From NCBI RefSeq assembly GCF_019393635.1, contig NC_057862.1:91082159-91146158 (forward strand): 64,000 nucleotides of DNA, written 5' to 3'. The position numbers and the translations under genes are program-made. The notes under the pieces are model-generated. The model saw only the letters and a program-made list of their open reading frames with translations. It made no database searches and had not been told where the DNA came from. Below are positions 1-11,693 of this stretch, piece by piece. Each line of letters begins with the position of its first letter. Position 1 is the first letter of the stretch. Source of the stretch: Dromiciops gliroides (taxonomy: Eukaryota > Chordata > Mammalia > Microbiotheria > Microbiotheriidae).

Positions 1-505
1 TTGAAGGTAGGTATTGTAATTGAATATATTAATTTGATCATTGACAACACTATGCTAAGGTTTAGTAAAAATCCAGCAATTCAAACAGTTAAAGAAGAGA
101 ATCCAGCTTTCCAGATCAGTCCAGAATCCAGTTTTCCAGATCAGAGTCCAGAGTCCAGAGCCCAGTTTTCCAGACCAGAATCCAGCTTCCTCCTGATGAC
201 ATCTTACTACTTCAAGAAGACAAGAGAACTCAGAGACTTTATATGAACAGTTTTTGTTTTGTGGGTTTTTGTTATCTCCTTCTGTTATTATATGCCATCT
301 GTAACATGTACTCTCTGCAGAGGCCCTCCCTCTGCAAGACCAATGTCAAAGCATTGCGTTCATGAGGGACTGCCTCTCTGGACAAAACTTTTCTCTCTCC
401 CTTTTCTATATTGATATTAACATATTATTAATTAGCATAGGATATTTTTTTGGCTGTTTCATTGAGCAAACTCATTCATCTTTCAAATGAAACAAAGGGG
501 GGGAA
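1..505 (+). mobile_element. Endogenous retrovirus internal 3' remnant with polypurine tract
   Basis: An open frame from the window edge to 246 (81 residues, rich in imperfect SSFPDQSPES-type repeats) is followed by noncoding AT-rich sequence and a polypurine tract AAAGGGGGGGAA (494-505) directly before an LTR starting TGTGG. This arrangement is the expected 3' end of a provirus. No Env motif is recognisable in the open frame, so its coding identity is unknown. The rest of the element lies outside the window. Confidence 0.55.
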
Positions 506-977
506 TGTGGTAAAAATTTATTGTGGTAAAGATATATATTGGAAGTTTTAGCTGAATCATTTGAGAGATTTCGCATGCTACTGAAGCAGCTTTTGAAGGG
601 ACGAGGAACTTCTGGTACGCAGACTTAAAAGTGACAGCAGGAACGAAACTTCTCTCTCTCTAGTGACAGAGCGGGATTGAAAGGAGAGCATGTGGTTTGG
701 TGTTTGGTCTTTTCAGGGGTTCACGGTCTGGTGGGCAGTTTGGGATTCGGTGAGTTTTATTAAGGAATAAACTAAGCTTAGATCTAAGATTATTCATTTG
801 TATTTCTCTTTCCTTATTTCCCCAACTGGTTTCAACTCTTGTTGTCTAATTAATTCCCAAGCAATAAAATAAAAAAAAAAAACTGATCCATCATAGATTA
901 AAGCTCAGTGGTTCCTTTTTCTTAAAGAAAGTTAAAGGGGGAGATTAATGCTCCATATATCTAATTTGACTTTCACA
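506..977 (+). mobile_element. 3' LTR of endogenous retrovirus (472 bp)
   Basis: Starts TGTGGTAAA right after the polypurine tract and ends GACTTTCACA, so the ends are the inverted pair TGTG...CACA. AATAAA occurs at 766-771, and an A-rich AATAAAATA at about 863 is followed by poly(A). The insertion target on the right is a Mar1-type SINE, or lies next to one. The 5' LTR and target duplication cannot be seen. Confidence 0.6.
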
Positions 978-984
978 GTACTTT

Positions 985-1232
985 GTTGTTCAGTTGTTTC
1001 AGTCATGTCCGATTCTGTGACTTCATTTGAGGTTTTCTTGGCAGAGATACTGGAGTGGTTTGCCATTTCCTTCTCCAGCTCACTTTACAAATGAGAAACT
1101 GAGACAAACAGGGTTAAGTGACTTACCCAGGGTCACAAAGCTACTAAGTGTCTGAGGTTGAATTTGAACTCAGGAAGCTATCTTTCTGATTCCAGACCTG
1201 GTACTCTACCAACTGTGCCACCTAACCACCAA
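985..1232 (-). mobile_element. Mar1-type SINE (RTE/BovB-like tail)
   Basis: Reverse orientation: tail GTTGTTCAGTTGTTTCAGTC...GGTTTGCCATTTCCTTCTCC, then the CORE segment and tRNA-like head (CCAACTGTGCCACCTAACC). Confidence 0.75.
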
Positions 1233-2949
1233 AGGTAAATACATTCACCAAGCTTTGGTTAATAAAAATGAGTATTCCAACAGGGCGGAAATGATGTAAA
1301 ATATGATTGCATGGACCTTTAAGAAGCAGAGAAGTAGAGGAAAAAATGGTGGGAATGGCTGGGTTTGCCATGTCTAGGGCTGCCACTGACCCCACCCCAC
1401 CATTTCACTAAGCTTCTGGCATCAATCTAGGTTCTGTAGAGCCTAGTCAAGGAACCAGATGAACACCTGGAAGGAGGCCAAGCCAATAACTGGGCAAATG
1501 AGGGATGAAAGTGAAACAGAGCAAACACAGAAAACAAGTTGTTTGCTTCCTGATTTTGCTTTCAGCCTACTCTGTGTACTCTTCCTCTCCATAGCCCACA
1601 GCTCAGGTTGCTTTTAGATTTATGATGTCTATAGAAGGTAGATATAGGAGTATTTTCCTGACTTTCCATCAGCCTTTGGTACCATTGGGATAATTCCCAG
1701 TTCCATTCCCTATTCCTGACTAAGGATTTTAACCATCACTGGCAAGAATTAGGGGTAAAACCTGACTATGGAACCAAAGCCAGGAAGACTGCCTCACCTG
1801 AAGGCTAAACCCCTTATCCTCTCCCCAAATACTGTGTTCTGACCAACTTCTGAGCAACTGAAGTGTGTCTGATGGAAGTGCACTAAGAAGTTTAATGTCT
1901 TTTGTTTCCAAACAAAAGCCAGGTTCTTCTTTGTTAACCTGTTATTTGTAGTAAGGGAAAAAATCAAATTATAAAAATATCTGTCCTTCATTCCCTCCAT
2001 TAGGTGACAGACATGAGCACAGGAATGGCATCAAGAGATAAATGGGGAAGGATTCCTTTGGACAGAATTGTATCAGAATGTCAAGGTAATGATGGCTTTC
2101 TGCTGTATGGTGAAATTCCCCTCTGCCATTTAAGAATTCTTGTAATTAATGATGAGCAAATCAAGATAAAGCAAATGATTGGAACTTTATCAATCATCTG
2201 ATTTAATAAGCTTCTGTTCCCCTATTTTACAGGTAAGGAAACTGAGGTCCAAAGGGATTGACTTGCCCAAGGTCACAGAGGTAGTCCACAGTGTCCTTCC
2301 TTGCTCTTTGCTCCTCTCTCTTCCTTCTTGTCTTGACTAAATGGACAGGAGATAGCAAGCAAGAGGAGACGGAGGGATGAGGTTCAGAGGAGAGAGATCA
2401 AGTTTCAGAGAAAACTGAAGGTGGGTGTGCCGGCCAAGCTTTGGCTACCAAGAGGGATTTTTCCAAAAGGGAAGAGATGATGAAGGAAGTGGCTGAGTAA
2501 ACCCAAGGATCAAAGAACTAAAAGGGGGAAGGGTGGGCATGGGAGGAGTCTCTCAGTGTGCCCGGACCTGTTACTGACTCCACCACTCCACAAACAATGG
2601 GCATGCCTGGAAGAGTAATCAGGGACCTATGAGTCAGCCACACCAGAAAGTAGCAACTAGAGGACAGGATCGGAGGTGCTGGCCAGCAATAGAATGGTGA
2701 CTTGGAGGAAAGCAGCCAGAGGTGGAATCAGTGCCCTACATCCTGAATTCCTTTAAGTGCTTAGCATTGGTTTTCTGGGAAACTTTAAGTGAAAAAAAAA
2801 ATTTTTTTTTTTAATTGGGATGCTTGCTAACTCCAGTACTGGAGACATGCTGATCCCAGCATTGGGGGTGTCTGCTAGCTCCAGCATTGAGGACACTGAG
2901 TAGATCCTCAATCTCTACACACCTGATTTGGAATACTTGGGTTTAGGAT

Positions 2950-3040
2950 GTTGTTACTGTTTTGTCCTTCGTTCTCAAAAAGGACCATGATGTCATGACT
3001 TGCCCTGAATTGGATTTAAGTGAGGGAGGGCATTAGGATG
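2950..3040. repeat. Fragment of the same older marsupial repeat
   Basis: TTTTGTCCTTCGTTCTCAAAAAGGACC followed by GAATTGGATTTAAGTGAGGG matches the split unit at 60303-60920. Confidence 0.6.
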
Positions 3041-3338
3041 TATTATAGAAGAGTAAAGGGTTGTCTGAGTCTGTGAGGAGCGGCACGTGTATAAGTTTGT
3101 GGTTATTGTAATATATTAGATTTAATTTCTTTTGTTTCTTGTGGGTATGAGTGAAGAAACAGTATGCACTTAAACTATACTTGGGGGATCTACTTATTTA
3201 TACCATGAAACTTAGCCGTAAGAGAAGATGCCAAAGTCTCCAGGCCATTCGATATTGGGTAGAATGAATAAAGGGCGGAGCATTTGGAAGAAGGGAGGTG
3301 ACTTTGGGATGTCATTACTCAAGTCTTTTGTAAAACAA

Positions 3339-3572
3339 GATCTGGCATCCAGGTGGTACAGTGGATAGAGCGCCTGGCCTGGAGTCAGGAAAAGCTGAGT
3401 TCAAAACCTGCCTCAGACACTTACTAGCTGTGTGGCCCTGGGCAAGTAACTTCACCCTGTTTGTCTCAATTTCCTTATTTGTTAAATGAGCTAGAGAAGG
3501 GAATGGCAAACCACTCCAGCATCTTTGTAAAATAAACCCAAAATGGAAACAACCAAACGGCAGAACAGGATC
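3339..3572 (+). mobile_element. Mar1-type SINE
   Basis: tRNA-like head GGTGGTACAGTGGATAGAGC, CORE, then AATGGCAAACCACTCCAGC tail. Flanked by GATCTGGCA on both sides. Confidence 0.75.
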
Positions 3573-4160
3573 TGGCAAATGTCCAGCAGTGCCCCCTTGT
3601 GGTTAAACTTTTATTGAGGCATGGAAGTCAGGAGATAGGGTGCTAAGCTCAGCTACACTTCTGCTTTTCTATGTTAAAGTGGGTAAATCACTGGGCCTCT
3701 CTGGATTTGTTTCCTCATCCATAAAATGAGAGGTGTGGACAAAATCAGAGAGCCTTAAGATTTTTTGTGTCATGGAACCCTTTGGTAGTCAGCTGAAGCC
3801 TTTATCAGAATAATGTTTTAAAATGCTAAATTCTAGCTAGAGCTTAGTGAACATAAAGAGATAACTTTATTTTCTTCATCCAGGCCAAAGCCTCCTTTAG
3901 TTCAAATCTTCTAGCATTCTATACAGTACCTTGGGTTTTGCTGGAAAAAGAGATGGAAAGGCCAGGAATACAAAGAGAGGAAAAGGAAGCAACAGGGATA
4001 GGGGGTAGAAGTACTTTTATTAGAAGAATATGGGGTATAGAATTAGAACTATCTAAAGCAGAATGGAAGCAGTGTTATTGCTACCTCCCCTCCATACTCT
4101 CTCTTCTTTGCTTGTACCTCATTTTTTCTAAAAGCAACCTAAGTTCTTTGGTTCCTATTA

Positions 4161-4305
4161 ATTTTTTTTTCAGGGCAATGAGGGTTAAGTGACTTGCCCA
4201 GGGTCACACAGCTAGTAAGTGTCAAGTGTCTGAGGCCGAATTTGAACTCAGGTCCTTCTGAATCCAGGATTGGTGCTTTATCCACCATGCCACCTAGCTG
4301 CCTCC
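4161..4305 (-). mobile_element. WSINE1/MON1-type SINE
   Basis: Full-length. Near-identical CCTATTAATTTTTTTTT / CCTATCAATTTTTTTTT flanks. Confidence 0.85.
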
Positions 4306-4383
4306 TATCAATTTTTTTTTTAAATGGGAAACAAATTGGGTCATTTTCTCTACCAGACAGGCAATACAGTGGTAAAATGGTAT

Positions 4384-5435
4384 CATAGATAAATGGTCAA
4401 AGGATATTAACAGGCAGTTTTTAGACAAAGAAATCAAAACTATCTATAGTCATATGAAAAAATGCTCTAAATCACTATTGATTAGAAAAATGAAAATTAA
4501 AACAATTCTGAGCTACCATCTCACACCTGTCAGTTTGGCTCATATGACAAAAAAGGACAATGACAAATGTTGGAAAGGATGAGGGGAAACTGGGACATTA
4601 ATCCACTTTTGGTGGACTTGTGAACTGATCCAACTATTCTGGAGAACAATGTGGAACTATGCCCAAAGGGCTATAAAGCTGTGCGTACCCTTTGACCCAG
4701 CAATACCACTCTTGGGTCTTTTCCCCAAAGAGATCATAAAAAAGGGGAAAGGACCCACATGTACAAACATATTTATAGCTGCTCTTTTTGTGGTGGCAAG
4801 GAATTGGAAATTGAGGGGTTGCCCATCAATTGGGGAATGGCTGAACAAGTTGCGGTATATGAATGTAATGGAATACTGTTGTGCTGTAAGAAATGATGAG
4901 CAGGCTGATTTAAGAGAAACCTGGAAGGACTTGCATGAACTGATGATGAGTGAGATGAGCAGAACCAGGAGAACAGTGTACACAGTATCATCAACATTGT
5001 GTGTTGATCTATTGTGATGGATTAGATTCTTCTCACCAATGCAATGGTACAGAAGAGTTCCAGGGGACCCACGATGGAAGGGGATCGCCAAATCTAGAAA
5101 AAAAAAACAACTGTGGAGTAGAGATGCTGATTGAACTATACTATTTCTTTTGCTTTTGGTGCTGTTGTTTTTCTATTTTGAGGTTTTTCCTCATTGCTCT
5201 GATTCTTCTCTTATAATATGACTAACGCAGAAATACATTTAATGTTATTATGTATATATATAACCTATATCAGATTACCTGCTATCTAGGGGAGGGGGTT
5301 GGGAGGGGAGGGAGGGAGGGAGAAAAATATGAAATTGAAAAGCTTGTATAAACAAATGTTGAGAATTATTTTTACATGTAACTGAAAAAAATAAAATACT
5401 TTTATTAGAAAAAAGAAAGAAAGAAAGAAAAGAAA
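4384..5435 (+). mobile_element. LINE-1 3' end (ORF2 tail and 3'UTR), 5'-truncated
   Basis: Contains the L1 tail series CATATGAAAAAATGCTC, ATCTCACACCTGTCAG, CCTTTGACCCAGCAATACC and CCATCAATTGGGGAATGGC. These are followed by a 3'UTR with a G-rich tract (GGGAGGGAGGGAGGGAG, about 5303-5319), AATAAA-like ends and an AAAG/A-rich tail. The frame at 4649-5017 is a decayed part of this element. Confidence 0.85.
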
Positions 5436-5440
5436 GAAAA
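5411..5440 (+). repeat. (AAAG)n tail
   Basis: GAAAGAAAGAAAGAAAAG run at the 3' end of the L1 element, a grown poly(A) tail. Confidence 0.85.
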
Positions 5441-6072
5441 TTAATAAATAAAAGTAGTCTACAAAAGGAAATGCCTCTACAGACTGAATTGGAAGATCCT
5501 CTGGTGGGTGGTGGCTCCTTTCTCTGCTCTGTCCATCTTATTCCCCTTTCTTCTACCAAGTATGGGCTAGAGACGTTTTGAAGAATCTTGAGGTGCCCTT
5601 AGACAGATTCTTAACTGAGAAGCTCTGGCTGGCATTGTAGACTCCTCAAGTAATTGTGATAACAAACTCACTGATATGTGTTAAACTCAAATCGAAATAG
5701 GTACAAGACAGTACCTAAGAAACCCCTTGGCCACACTGGGGAGTGTTGTGGGCCTCCCGAAGCCTGTGGGCAGCAGATTTAACACCTCTGGTCTAAGGGA
5801 TCAGAGGATGCTAGTGTTGAAAGGAGCCTTAGAGATCATCTGGTTCAACTCCATTTTCTAGATGAGGCAACTGAGTCCCAGAGAGGTGAAGTGATTGACC
5901 GAGGTTACACAGGTGGAATGTGACAGCACAAGGAATCAACCCCAGGTCTTCTGAGTACTTCAGCAATCCAGCCCTCTTTCCACTCTACCCTCAAGGGGTT
6001 GGAGGATGCTAATGGAATGTTGAGTATTTCTATAATTTCCAGTAATATTTCACTCATAATACTATGTGATCT

Positions 6073-6221
6073 GGGGCAGCTAGGTGGCTCAGCGGATAGA
6101 GCACTGGCCCTGGAGTCAGAAGGACCTGAGTTCAAATCCGACCTCAGACACTTAACACTTACTAGCTGTGTGACCCAGGACAAGTCACTTAACCCCAATT
6201 GCCTCACCAAAAAAAAAAATG
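6073..6221 (+). mobile_element. WSINE1/MON1-type SINE
   Basis: Full-length with A-tail. Perfect AATACTATGTGATCT duplication on both sides. Confidence 0.9.
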
Positions 6222-7141
6222 AGAATACTATGTGATCTGAAAAATTTATTGGACATACTGGCAACCTAAAGATTTCTCCAATTGTGAAGTCACTGTGTGA
6301 TCACAGCGAGCTGGTCCTTAGTAAGAGGATGCTCTAAGGAGAAGGAACGATTTGAATGAGTGGAGAGGACAGGGCATTCCAAGTTGAGGAAATGGTATAA
6401 ACAGAGATGAGTAAGTCAACTGGAGGGGAGGAAGGAATGCATATATGTTAAGAGGTGTAGTGGAGACAGCAGATGGACAACAATAAAGCAGCAAGGTGTC
6501 CTAAAGATGAGCATTCTGGTCTGTAAATCAGGGAAACCTGAGTTCGAATCCTGCTTTAACTTGAGGAAATAAACTCTCACCCTCAAGTTTCTTTATCTAT
6601 AAACTGGGGACAACCATAACAGTGATCTATAGGGTTGTGAGGATCAAATTCAATAATATATGTAAAGTGATCTAAAAACCTTAAAGACCTATATAAATGC
6701 TAGTTAGCTACTTTTATTACAGGAGAGGAGAAAGGTTATGGTGAGTGGAGGACCTTGGAGGCCAGGCAGCATGAAATCAGATTCAATTGGTAACTATTGC
6801 AAATTCTTCAGAGCAGACAAGTGACAGAGTGAAGACAATATTTGGAAAAGATTATTCTAACAGCTGTGTGTAGGATGATGGGGAGACTGGAGGCAGAAAG
6901 ACTAACTATTTCTGCCTCTGTTTTTTTTTTTCCTTCCCTGCTGCAACTCCTTCTTTTCAAATAGATAATCATGCTTACTTTTCCCATATGCACCTCCACT
7001 TATGTGGAGCTTATGTAACAACTGACCAATTGGCATCCATCTTGGAATCAGGATTCTTCACCCAATTGTACAGTACCCCTCCAATTCCCCCCACACACCC
7101 CAGGCCCCATGAAAATCTTCCCTGGCCACCTGGCCTATAAT

Positions 7142-7143
<2 letters not shown>

Positions 7144-7205
<62 letters not shown>
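7144..7205 (+). repeat. (TC)31 microsatellite
   Basis: Uninterrupted TC/CT dinucleotide tract of 62 bases, followed by a C-rich run. Confidence 0.98.
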
Positions 7206-7209
<4 letters not shown>

Positions 7210-7230
7210 CCCTCTAAATTCCTATAATAA

Positions 7231-7370
7231 GGGGCAGTTAGGTAGCATAATGGATAAAGCACTGGCCCTGGAGTCAGGAGGACCTGAGTTCAAATCTGGC
7301 CTCAGACACTTGACACTTACAAGCTGTGTGACCCTGGGCAAGTCACTTAACCCTCCTTGCTCCCCCCCCC
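7231..7370 (+). mobile_element. WSINE1/MON1-type SINE
   Basis: Full-length. Lies just right of a (TC)n tract; diverged duplication AAATTCCTATAATAA / AATTTCCTGTAATAA. Confidence 0.85.
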
Positions 7371-7819
7371 AAAATTTCCTGTAATAAGCATTTTCTGCAT
7401 CATTCACTTGGCCCTTGACTAAAGATGAAAGGAAGAATGTACTATCTTTTGAGGTGTACTTGCTTTTGTTTTTCTTCCTTATTTTGACTATAAGTTTCCT
7501 GAGGTCATAAACTTTTTTTTTTCAAGTCTATATCCTATAAAGTCTTGTGCAGAGTAAGTACTCAGGAAAACTTGTTGATGGATTGATGAGGTCTGCAAGT
7601 CCCCAAAGTGTCTGACAGACTAAGGGAGGGTTCTGTACCCTTTCAGAGGATAGCTAATCTTTGGTAATTCATTACATCCCAAAGGGTTTATATGAAAGGA
7701 TTGGGAGTAAGGTGTGCAGAGGTTAGGTGACTTGTCCAGGGTCTCACAAATAGTCTATGTCTGAGGTTATATTTGAACTCAGGTCTTCCAGACTCCAGGT
7801 TCAGTGTTCTAGAAGCCAG

Positions 7820-8545
7820 ATTGCAGAGGGTTTAAGAAGAGAGGAGAGGAAATGAAAGCACTAAGACAATCTGGTTCCAGCCTATCTTTCCAGGCTTATT
7901 ATGCAGCTCAAGCAGGTCAGTGACCTTCACAACCTGGTTCCAGTCTACTTTTCTTTTTCTTTTTCTTTTTTTTTTGGTGAGGCAATTGGGGTTAAGTGAC
8001 TTGCCCAGGGTCACACAGCTAGTAAGTGTCAAGGGTCTGAGGCCAGATTTGAACTCAGGTACTCCTGAATCCAGGGCCAGTGCTCTATCCACTGTGCCAC
8101 CGAGCTGCCCCTCCAGTCTACTTTTCAAGGTTGATTACACATTATTTCCCCCTTTCCCACTACATTCTATTCCAGTGATCTACATGTGGTGCCCCCAGCA
8201 CTTTATTCCTTTTCCTGGCACTGTGCCTTTGAAAAGGTTGTCTCCAGTGCCTAGAACACTCTCCATCCTTCTCATCTCTACCCCTTAGAATCCCTAACTC
8301 CCTTCAAGGTTCAGCTCTGGTGTTATCTTCCTGATCCCGCCAGGTGTTAGTCACCCCCTAGCTCCCATTACTCTGTATTTATTGTACATAGATACCAAAT
8401 CTACCTCTCTCTAAACATGCTACATCCTTCTGGTAGCATATCAACTCCTTGAGGGAAGGGACCAGGTCCCTTGTATTTAAATGCCAGGGCTGCATAGTAC
8501 TTGGCACCTAGTAGGTGCTTTTATTAAGCTTATTGATTGACTGAC
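7820..8545 (+). mobile_element. L2-type LINE 3' end with inserted SINE
   Basis: Ends with the diagnostic L2 phrases CAACTCCTTGAGGGAAGGGACC and CTTGGCACCTAGTAGGTGCTT followed by TTGATTGACTGA. The SINE at 7968-8112 is inserted within it. Confidence 0.65.
7968..8112 (-). mobile_element. WSINE1/MON1-type SINE
   Basis: Full-length. CCAGTCTACTTTTC repeated on both sides. Confidence 0.9.
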
Positions 8546-8597
8546 AAAATTTATAAAGAGACTCTTTTAAGTCTCCTTTTAAAATGTTCATGAGGGA

Positions 8598-8692
8598 CAG
8601 TCTCAGACACTTGACACTTACTAGCTGTGTGACCCTGGGCAAGTCACTTAACCCCAATTGCCTCACCAAAAATAAATAAAATAAAATGCTCA
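8598..8692 (+). mobile_element. 5'-truncated WSINE1/MON1-type SINE
   Basis: Only the CORE/tail half with an A/AAAT tail. Flanks AAATGTTCATGAGG / AAATGCTCATGAGG indicate insertion in truncated form. Confidence 0.8.
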
Positions 8693-8704
8693 TGAGGAGA
8701 GAAA

Positions 8705-8795
8705 CAGCTAGGTGGTACAGGGGATAGAACACTGTCCTCAGAGTCAAGAGGACCTGAGTTCAAATGTTGCCCCAGATACTTACTTAAGTTAGCAC
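8705..8795 (+). mobile_element. Diverged SINE fragment
   Basis: tRNA-like head AGCTAGGTGGTACAGGGGAT and box B region; tail lost. Confidence 0.65.
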
Positions 8796-8836
8796 CTTAA
8801 TATCAGTCAACCAATCAACAACTTTTTATTAAGTAT

Positions 8837-9331
8837 TGTGATGTTTAAAATCTAAATTGTGTGGTTGCCTTAAATTAGAAACTTTATTGCTGGTCTTAGG
8901 ACATTAAGCATTTATTAAAGCATACCAGGTATTCAAGTGGAGTTCAGAAAGTTGTGAAAACACCTATCTAGCCTAGAGTATGGTTCTTCCTCAAGTCCTC
9001 CACCAGGAGCCTGCTTCAACCATGAACTGTCTTCAAACTGAGTGTGGAAGCTTTTTATAGGTCTAGAGCAGAGGCGGGTCCTTATACACTGCTTCAAGCT
9101 GATTGGTTAGCATCATCCAAATCCATTGGTTCACTGGACTTGAAGGTGGTCTCGAGTTAAATTCAAAGTCTTGAGAACAATACCTACTTAAAGGCTAGCC
9201 AGGTGTGATTACAATCTAGTTAACTTGAAGTAGGCTAATCAGCAGTCAGTCACTCTCACTTAATTCAATCAGTTTAGATTAACCTCCAGGTGGGCCTTTG
9301 AGTATCTGCTAAATCCCATTATTTTATCACA
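8837..9331 (-). mobile_element. Solo LTR, 495 bp, 4-bp target duplication GTAT
   Basis: Ends are TGTGAT...ATCACA, a perfect 6-bp inverted pair. GTAT flanks both sides (8833-8836, 9332-9335). Removing the element and one GTAT restores a continuous L2-like reading (TTATTAAGTATCTACTATATGCC). On the minus strand TATAAAAAG (9051-9059) is followed about 165 bases later by AATAAA (8883-8888), so transcription orientation is minus. A 4-bp duplication is typical of class I (gammaretrovirus-like) ERVs. Confidence 0.85.
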
Positions 9332-9353
9332 GTATCTACTATATGCCAGGTGG

Positions 9354-9592
9354 GAAGCTAAGTGGTTCAGTGGATAGGGTGCTGGGCCTGAAATTAGGAA
9401 GACTCAACTTCCTGAGTTCAAATCTGGCCTAAGACACTTACTGACTGTGTGACCCTGTGTTAACCCTGTTTGCCTCACTTTCCTCATCTGTATAATGAGC
9501 TGGAGAATGAAATGGCAAACCACTCTGGTATCCATGCCACGAAAACTCCAAATGGTGTCATGTCGAGTCAGACACGACTAAAAAATGACTCA
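9354..9592 (+). mobile_element. Mar1-type SINE
   Basis: Head AAGTGGTTCAGTGGATAGGG, tail AAATGGCAAACCACTCTGG ending GTCAGACACGACTAAAAAATGACTC. Inserted in the L2 element spanning 8795-9930. Confidence 0.8.
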
Positions 9593-10966
9593 GTATGTAC
9601 CAGGCATTGTGTAGGTGCCAGGCAAAAACACAAGTGAATCAGCCCCTTCCCTCAAAGAGCTCACATTTTATCTAGAGAAACATATACATGTATAGGGATG
9701 GACAAAATAGAGGCAAGGTGACTGGGAAGGGGAGGGTACTTGCAGCTGGGAGGATCAGGAGATATTTCATATCCAAGGTGGCACTTGAGCTGAATCTTGA
9801 AGGAGACTAAGAATTCTGAGCGACAGAGGTGAGGAGGAAAGGCATGCCAGGCACATGGGAGTGAGTGGGATGTCATTTGTGAGGGATTGCAACTAGGCCA
9901 ATTTGGGTAGATGGGAGAGTAACATGTAATAATTCTGAAAAGATAGGCTGAAGCTGGATTGTCTCCATCCTTCCATTTCCTCTCTCACTTCTTCCTTAAC
10001 CTTCAACAACCTGGCTTTTAATTTCATTATGAGGTAACCAGGTGGTGCAGTGGATAGAGCACTGGCCCTGGAGTCAGGAAGGCTTGGGTTCAAATCCAAC
10101 CTCAGACACTTACTAGCTGTGCAACCTTGGACACGTCACTCAATTTCTGTCTGTCTGAGTTTCCTTATATGTGAAATCAGGATAATTAATAGCAATCACC
10201 TCCCAGGAATGTTGTGAGGACAAGAAGATATAATCTACATAAAGTGATTTGCAGACCTTAAAGACAAAAATAAATGCTATCTATTATTATCATTATCACT
10301 CCATTGAAATTCTTTTCTCCAAAGTCACCCATAATCTTTTCACTGCCAAATGTAATGACACTTTCCTTGGCCTTTCCATAGCATCGACACTGTTGTCCAT
10401 CCGCTCCTCTTGAATACTGTCCCTTCTCTGGGTTTTCATGACAAAATTCTCCTTGGATCTCCTACCTATGTGACTATTCCTTCTAAGTCTCCTTTACTGG
10501 CCCATCATCCATGTCTTGTTCACTAACTGTGGAAGAATCCCAAGATTCTATCCTGGGCCCTTTTCTCCTCTTCTCTTTTCTCTGCTCTATTATTTATCGA
10601 TCTTATCATCAGCTCCCATAGATGCAGCTATCATCTCTATGTATATGAATGACTCTCAGATCTACCTAACCAACCCTAATTTCTTTCCTGGACTCCAGTC
10701 CCCAATCACAAACTGCCTATTAGACATCTCGAACTCGATGTTACATAATTATTTCAAGCAAAACAGAACTCGTGTGATTTTTTTCTCCCAAACACTTGGG
10801 TCTTCTAAATTTCCCTATTACTATTGTGGCCATCACCATCCTTCTAGTCGCTCAAGTTTGCAAGCTTGTCATCCTCAGCTCTTTCTATCATTCTCCCCAT
10901 AGATCCAGTCAGTTTCCAGATCTTGTCATTTCTACCTCAACAACACCTTTTGAATATATCCCTCTT

Positions 10967-11130
10967 GGGGGCAGCTAGGTGGCACAGTGGATGGAGCACC
11001 GGCCCTGGAGTCAAGAGTACCTGGGTTCAAATCCAGCCTCAGACACTTAACACTTACTAGCTGTGTGACCCTGGGCAAGTCACTTAACCCCCATTGCCTC
11101 ACTAAAAAAAAAAAACTAAAATAAAATAAA
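10967..11130 (+). mobile_element. WSINE1/MON1-type SINE
   Basis: Full-length. Perfect TGAATATATCCCTCT duplication. Confidence 0.9.
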
Positions 11131-11274
11131 ATGAATATATCCCTCTCTCCACTCACATGGCTACCACCCTCAGTTGAAGTACTCATCACCTCTGACCTGG
11201 ACTATTAAAGTAACAGCCTCCTATTTGGTTTCCTTGCCTCAAGTCAGTCTCTCTCTCTCTCTCACTTATTTATT

Positions 11275-11417
11275 TTTTTTGGTGGGGGAATGAGGGTTAA
11301 GTAACTTGTCCAGGGTCACACAGCTAGTAAGTGTCAAGTGTCTGAGGCCAGATTTGAACTCAGGTACTCCTGAATCCAGGGCCAGTGTTTTATCCACTGC
11401 ACCACCTAGCTGTCCCG
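11275..11417 (-). mobile_element. WSINE1/MON1-type SINE
   Basis: Full-length. CCTCAAGTC flanks both sides. Confidence 0.85.
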
Positions 11418-11544
11418 ACCTCAAGTCTCTTCTTGTGCTGATTCATCCTCTATACAGTTGTCAAAGTGATTTTCTTAAGGTAGGGGTCTGACTCAACAGA
11501 TTCCAGTGACTCCCTATTATTGCTAAGATCAATTATAAACTCTC

Positions 11545-11693
11545 TTTTTTTTTTTTTGCAGGGCAATGGGGGTTAAGTGACTTGCCCAGAGTCACACAGC
11601 TAGTAAGTGTCAAGTGTCTGAGGCCGGATTTGAACTCAGGTACTCCTGAATCCAGGGCCGGTGCTTTGTCCACTGTGCCACCTAGCCGCCCCC
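11545..11693 (-). mobile_element. WSINE1/MON1-type SINE
   Basis: Full-length. Perfect AATTATAAACTCT duplication. Confidence 0.9.

Larger units (their letters stand above)
8795..9930 (-). mobile_element. L2-type LINE hosting a solo LTR and a Mar1 SINE
   Basis: Reads as the reverse complement of an L2 3' end (TTTTTATTAAGTAT...CTACTATATGCCAGG...CAAAGAGCTCAC). The body is interrupted at 8837-9331 by the LTR and at 9354-9592 by a Mar1-type SINE. Confidence 0.65.

Noticed and set aside
4649..5017. 122-codon frame with PFDPAIPLLGLFPKE
   Set aside because: It lies in an L1 3' end and is a decayed remnant of it, not a host gene.
7011..7384. Frames with long Arg-Glu or Ser-Leu dipeptide runs
   Set aside because: Produced by translation of the (TC)31 microsatellite.
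10516..10902. 128-codon plus-strand frame
   Set aside because: It falls in a decayed L2-type LINE with collinear L2 phrases before and after it.
10969..11050. tRNA-like boxes A and B suggesting a tRNA gene
   Set aside because: The sequence is the head of a dispersed SINE with A-tail and target duplications; no cloverleaf or anticodon arm of a functional tRNA was found.
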